8,112 nt of DNA from Desulfobacterales bacterium. GTDB taxonomy: Bacteria; Desulfobacterota; Desulfobacteria; Desulfobacterales; JAFDCJ01. Every line of letters starts with the position of its first letter. The stretch's first letter is position 1. Below are positions 6,692-8,112 of the stretch, piece by piece. A program made the translations under genes and the position numbers. The notes beneath the pieces are model-generated. The model was not told where the DNA came from. It did no database searches and saw only the letters and a program-made list of their open reading frames with translations. The stretch spans positions 1-8,112 of the forward strand of contig JAOZSC010000096.1 of NCBI GenBank assembly GCA_029939875.1. Direction: 5' to 3'.

Positions 6692-6744
6692 ATATTTTCT
6701 GGCAGATGCTGCAGCAAATTCCAATGCAACCGAAGGAGCAAGAA

Positions 6745-7230
6745 ATGGCAACCAAGAAAGGCAGGGTCACGCAAGTCAATTCCGATGGCTGGGCCGTTGT
6801 GGTTACCCACAAAGAAGATGCCTGCCATAACTGCGAGGCAGCCCAGTTCTGTCATGCCCTGGCGGATTGTTCGAAAATGGAGACCCGGGTTTTAAACCGG
6901 GCCGGTGCCGCGGTGGGCGATTTTGTCTGTATCAGCCTCAGCTCGGCCACGGTTCTAAAAAGCGCCCTGCTGCTTTACCTGGTGCCGACGGCAGGATTGT
7001 TGGCGGGGGCCATTGCCGGGGCGCAATTTTTCGAACGGTTCGGCATTGGGGAAACAGCGGCGGCCTTGCTATCCGGGTTTGCCGGTCTCATTGCAAGCTT
7101 TATCATCGTCAAATTCATTTCCAAGCGGCAGGCCCTCGGTGACAAACTCACCCCGGTCATCACGCGCGTCATCAAACCGACATCCGGGTTTGATCTGTCG
7201 CGGATTCCGGCCGGGCCCGGCCACAGCTAG
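6745..7230 (+). CDS. rseC: RseC/MucC-family membrane protein (SoxR-reducing/RseC type)
   Basis: A 161-residue protein with the layout of the RseC/MucC family. A small N-terminal beta domain (KKGRVTQVNSDGWAVVV) is followed by a Cys cluster C27-x2-C30-x5-C36-x5-C42. Then come two membrane helices at about 70-92 and 104-124, and a cytoplasmic basic tail. In enterobacteria, members help tune the envelope stress sigma factor or reduce the SoxR iron-sulfur cluster, usually beside rnf/rsx or rpoE genes; none of those is nearby, so the role here is open. The start is ATG at 6745 with AAGGAG (6734-6739) five bases upstream; the open frame extends to 6667 but the sigma-54 promoter at 6676-6691 excludes that. 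The YHS gene follows after 46 bases, and one promoter and one terminator bracket both. The Cys cluster beside a metal-binding YHS protein suggests redox or metal handling (inference). Confidence 0.8.
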   Translation: MATKKGRVTQVNSDGWAVVVTHKEDACHNCEAAQFCHALADCSKMETRVLNRAGAAVGDFVCISLSSATVLKSALLLYLVPTAGLLAGAIAGAQFFERFGIGETAAALLSGFAGLIASFIIVKFISKRQALGDKLTPVITRVIKPTSGFDLSRIPAGPGHS

Positions 7231-7276
7231 ATTCGGCGCTGAAAACGTTCAACAAGCACTTAAAGGAGAGTTTATC

Positions 7277-7534
7277 ATGAAACATCAAGCCCCGACAAAT
7301 GGAAAAGCAATTGATCCGGTGTGTGGGATGGCAGTGGCGCCCGGCAAAGCGGCCATCATTACCACCATCAAAGGCCAGACATACTATTTTTGCGCCGAGG
7401 GCTGCCGCAAAGCCTTTGAGAAAAATCCCCAAAAGTTCCTGGAACCCAAACCCGAAAAGCACAAGGGCATCTGGGGCCGTTATTTAGATCGGCTGGAAAA
7501 ATCCACCGGAGGCAAAGGGATGAAATGCCACTGA
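7277..7534 (+). CDS. Stand-alone YHS-domain protein
   Basis: An 85-residue soluble protein with a YHS domain at about 12-56: DPVCGM (13-18) and YYFCAEGCRKAF (36-47), followed by NPQKFL. YHS modules are small treble-clef-like metal-binding domains often attached to or beside copper pumps. The same module is found at residues 21-65 of the copper ATPase in this window, with shared DPVCGM and YYFC(S/A)E.CR motifs. The tail is basic and ends GMKCH, adding another Cys-His pair. There is no signal peptide, so it is probably cytoplasmic. The start is ATG at 7277 with AAAGGAGAG six bases upstream. It is the second gene after the rseC-like gene and has no promoter of its own in the 46-base gap. A metal-carrier or metal-sensing role is inferred, not shown. 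Confidence 0.85.
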   Translation: MKHQAPTNGKAIDPVCGMAVAPGKAAIITTIKGQTYYFCAEGCRKAFEKNPQKFLEPKPEKHKGIWGRYLDRLEKSTGGKGMKCH

Positions 7535-7712
7535 GCATGGAATGCGGTTGCCGATGGGAAATGTTTTTTGAAAGGTCAGCAAGTGAAAATCATGCGCTGC
7601 CGGAACTTAAACTTGCTGGTCGAAGAAGCACGAGTTGAAGGGAAATAAAAATTGAAACCAACACTGCAGCAATATTTGTTTAAGCATCATATTCATTAAA
7701 AGCAATGACATT

Positions 7713-7746
7713 ATGGGCGGGCGGTTTTGCCGCCCACCCATTTTTT
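7713..7746 (+). terminator. Strong intrinsic terminator of the rseC-like/YHS operon
   Basis: ATGGGCGGGCGG (7713-7724) pairs with CCGCCCACCCAT (7730-7741) at eleven of twelve positions, with one C-A mismatch, a TTTTG loop and a run of six or more T. No gene-sized frame fills the 180 bases between the YHS stop and the hairpin. On the minus strand the hairpin is not followed by a T-run, so it serves the plus strand only, although it also sits just past the stop of the convergent gene. Confidence 0.85.
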
Positions 7747-7763
7747 ATCGCCAGCTTGTCAGC

Positions 7764-8112
7764 CTAGTTGCCCCCGCGGTATATCTCCTCCTCCTGCTTG
7801 CGCAATCTTTCCTGTTCTTCGAAACTCCATACCTGCTTGTATTTGCCGCCCTTTTTTACCTCAAAAGTATGCACCCATATGCCTTGACCTTGTTTCTTCC
7901 CGAGCACACGAACCGGCAGGGTCACATATTTTGCTTTGATGGCCCGGTCGAGGTTCAGCAGAAAATAGTGCTCGCCGTCGGGCATCAGCAATACGAAGTC
8001 ATGCTCCATGGCGATGTGGGCATCAGACGGACTTTTGGGGCAGGGATATTTGCTCATAACGCAGTTGGCCCCCTGAATGATGCCTTCAAACGGCTGATAT
8101 TGGGAAGCCAAA
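7764..8112 (-). CDS. Small secreted two-cysteine protein, paralogue of the left-edge gene (5' end off the right edge)
   Basis: The visible part gives 115 residues and ends at the TAG at 7764. The leftmost codon available, TTG at 8111, is not the start: by alignment with the left-edge gene it is the Leu of the ALA signal-peptide cleavage site, so about 36 codons lie beyond the window. The mature protein has GIIQGANC, a second Cys seven residues on, CPKSPSDAHIAMEHDFVLLMPDGEHYFL, then NLDRAIKAKYVTLPVRVLGKK and VHTFEVKK, and a charged tail with a short helix (FEEQERLRKQEEEIYRG). The YFLLNLDR..KA..V...VRV.G pattern looks like a small beta-barrel fold, perhaps OB-like. I do not recognise the family. 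It is convergent with the YHS operon, separated by the terminator at 7713-7746. Location is probably periplasmic. Confidence 0.8.
   Translation of the reverse strand, partial: LASQYQPFEGIIQGANCVMSKYPCPKSPSDAHIAMEHDFVLLMPDGEHYFLLNLDRAIKAKYVTLPVRVLGKKQGQGIWVHTFEVKKGGKYKQVWSFEEQERLRKQEEEIYRGGN

Noticed and set aside
6667..6744. N-terminal extension of the rseC-like gene from 6667
   Set aside because: It would start upstream of the sigma-54 promoter, lacks a ribosome site, and adds no family-like sequence.
8109..8111. TTG as start codon of the right-edge gene
   Set aside because: Alignment to the left-edge paralogue shows it is the Leu of the signal-peptide cleavage site, so the true start is outside the window.

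Overview
The window most likely comes from a Gram-negative, delta-proteobacterial type organism (Desulfobacterota-like). This is an inference from four pieces of evidence: an outer-membrane barrel with a signal peptide, strikingly frequent sigma-54 (-24/-12) promoter motifs, an RseC/YHS pair, and a YHS-type copper ATPase together with c-di-GMP signalling proteins. No rRNA or tRNA gene, insertion sequence, CRISPR array or phage gene was seen.

Layout. Left edge (minus strand): the first 85 codons of a small secreted protein with a two-cysteine motif, with its own sigma-54-like promoter. Next (minus): a complete outer-membrane beta-barrel protein of the alginate-export/porin type. A 233-bp intergenic stretch then carries a textbook sigma-54 promoter pointing right, an 11-codon ORF, a hairpin, and then an HD-GYP protein. 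The N-terminal sensor of that protein is broken: its transmembrane/Cache-like start reads in a different frame from the TM2-HD-GYP body, and most of the sensor domain is missing. Then comes a large P1B-type Cu+ ATPase whose N-terminus carries a His-rich tail, a YHS domain and a CPMHP/CPICGM heavy-metal-binding domain instead of HMA domains.

Right third. Two minus-strand genes follow: a PilZ (c-di-GMP receptor) gene, and downstream of it a small beta-rich protein of unknown family that seems frameshifted at its start codon. Facing away from PilZ is a plus-strand operon of rseC-like and standalone YHS genes, closed by a strong intrinsic terminator. The 414-bp region between PilZ and rseC holds two divergent sigma-54 promoters and, about midway, a 9-bp inverted repeat around an 8-bp palindrome, which could be a shared enhancer site. 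At the right edge (minus) is the C-terminal part of a paralogue of the left-edge secreted protein, about 82% identical at the DNA level over the 149 bases that can be compared.

Two themes run through the window: metal and thiol handling (copper ATPase, two YHS modules, Cys-rich RseC-like protein), and c-di-GMP with sigma-54 control (HD-GYP, PilZ, four promoter matches). That the genes act together is inference. The sigma-54 motifs, the domain motifs and the frame disruptions are directly visible.
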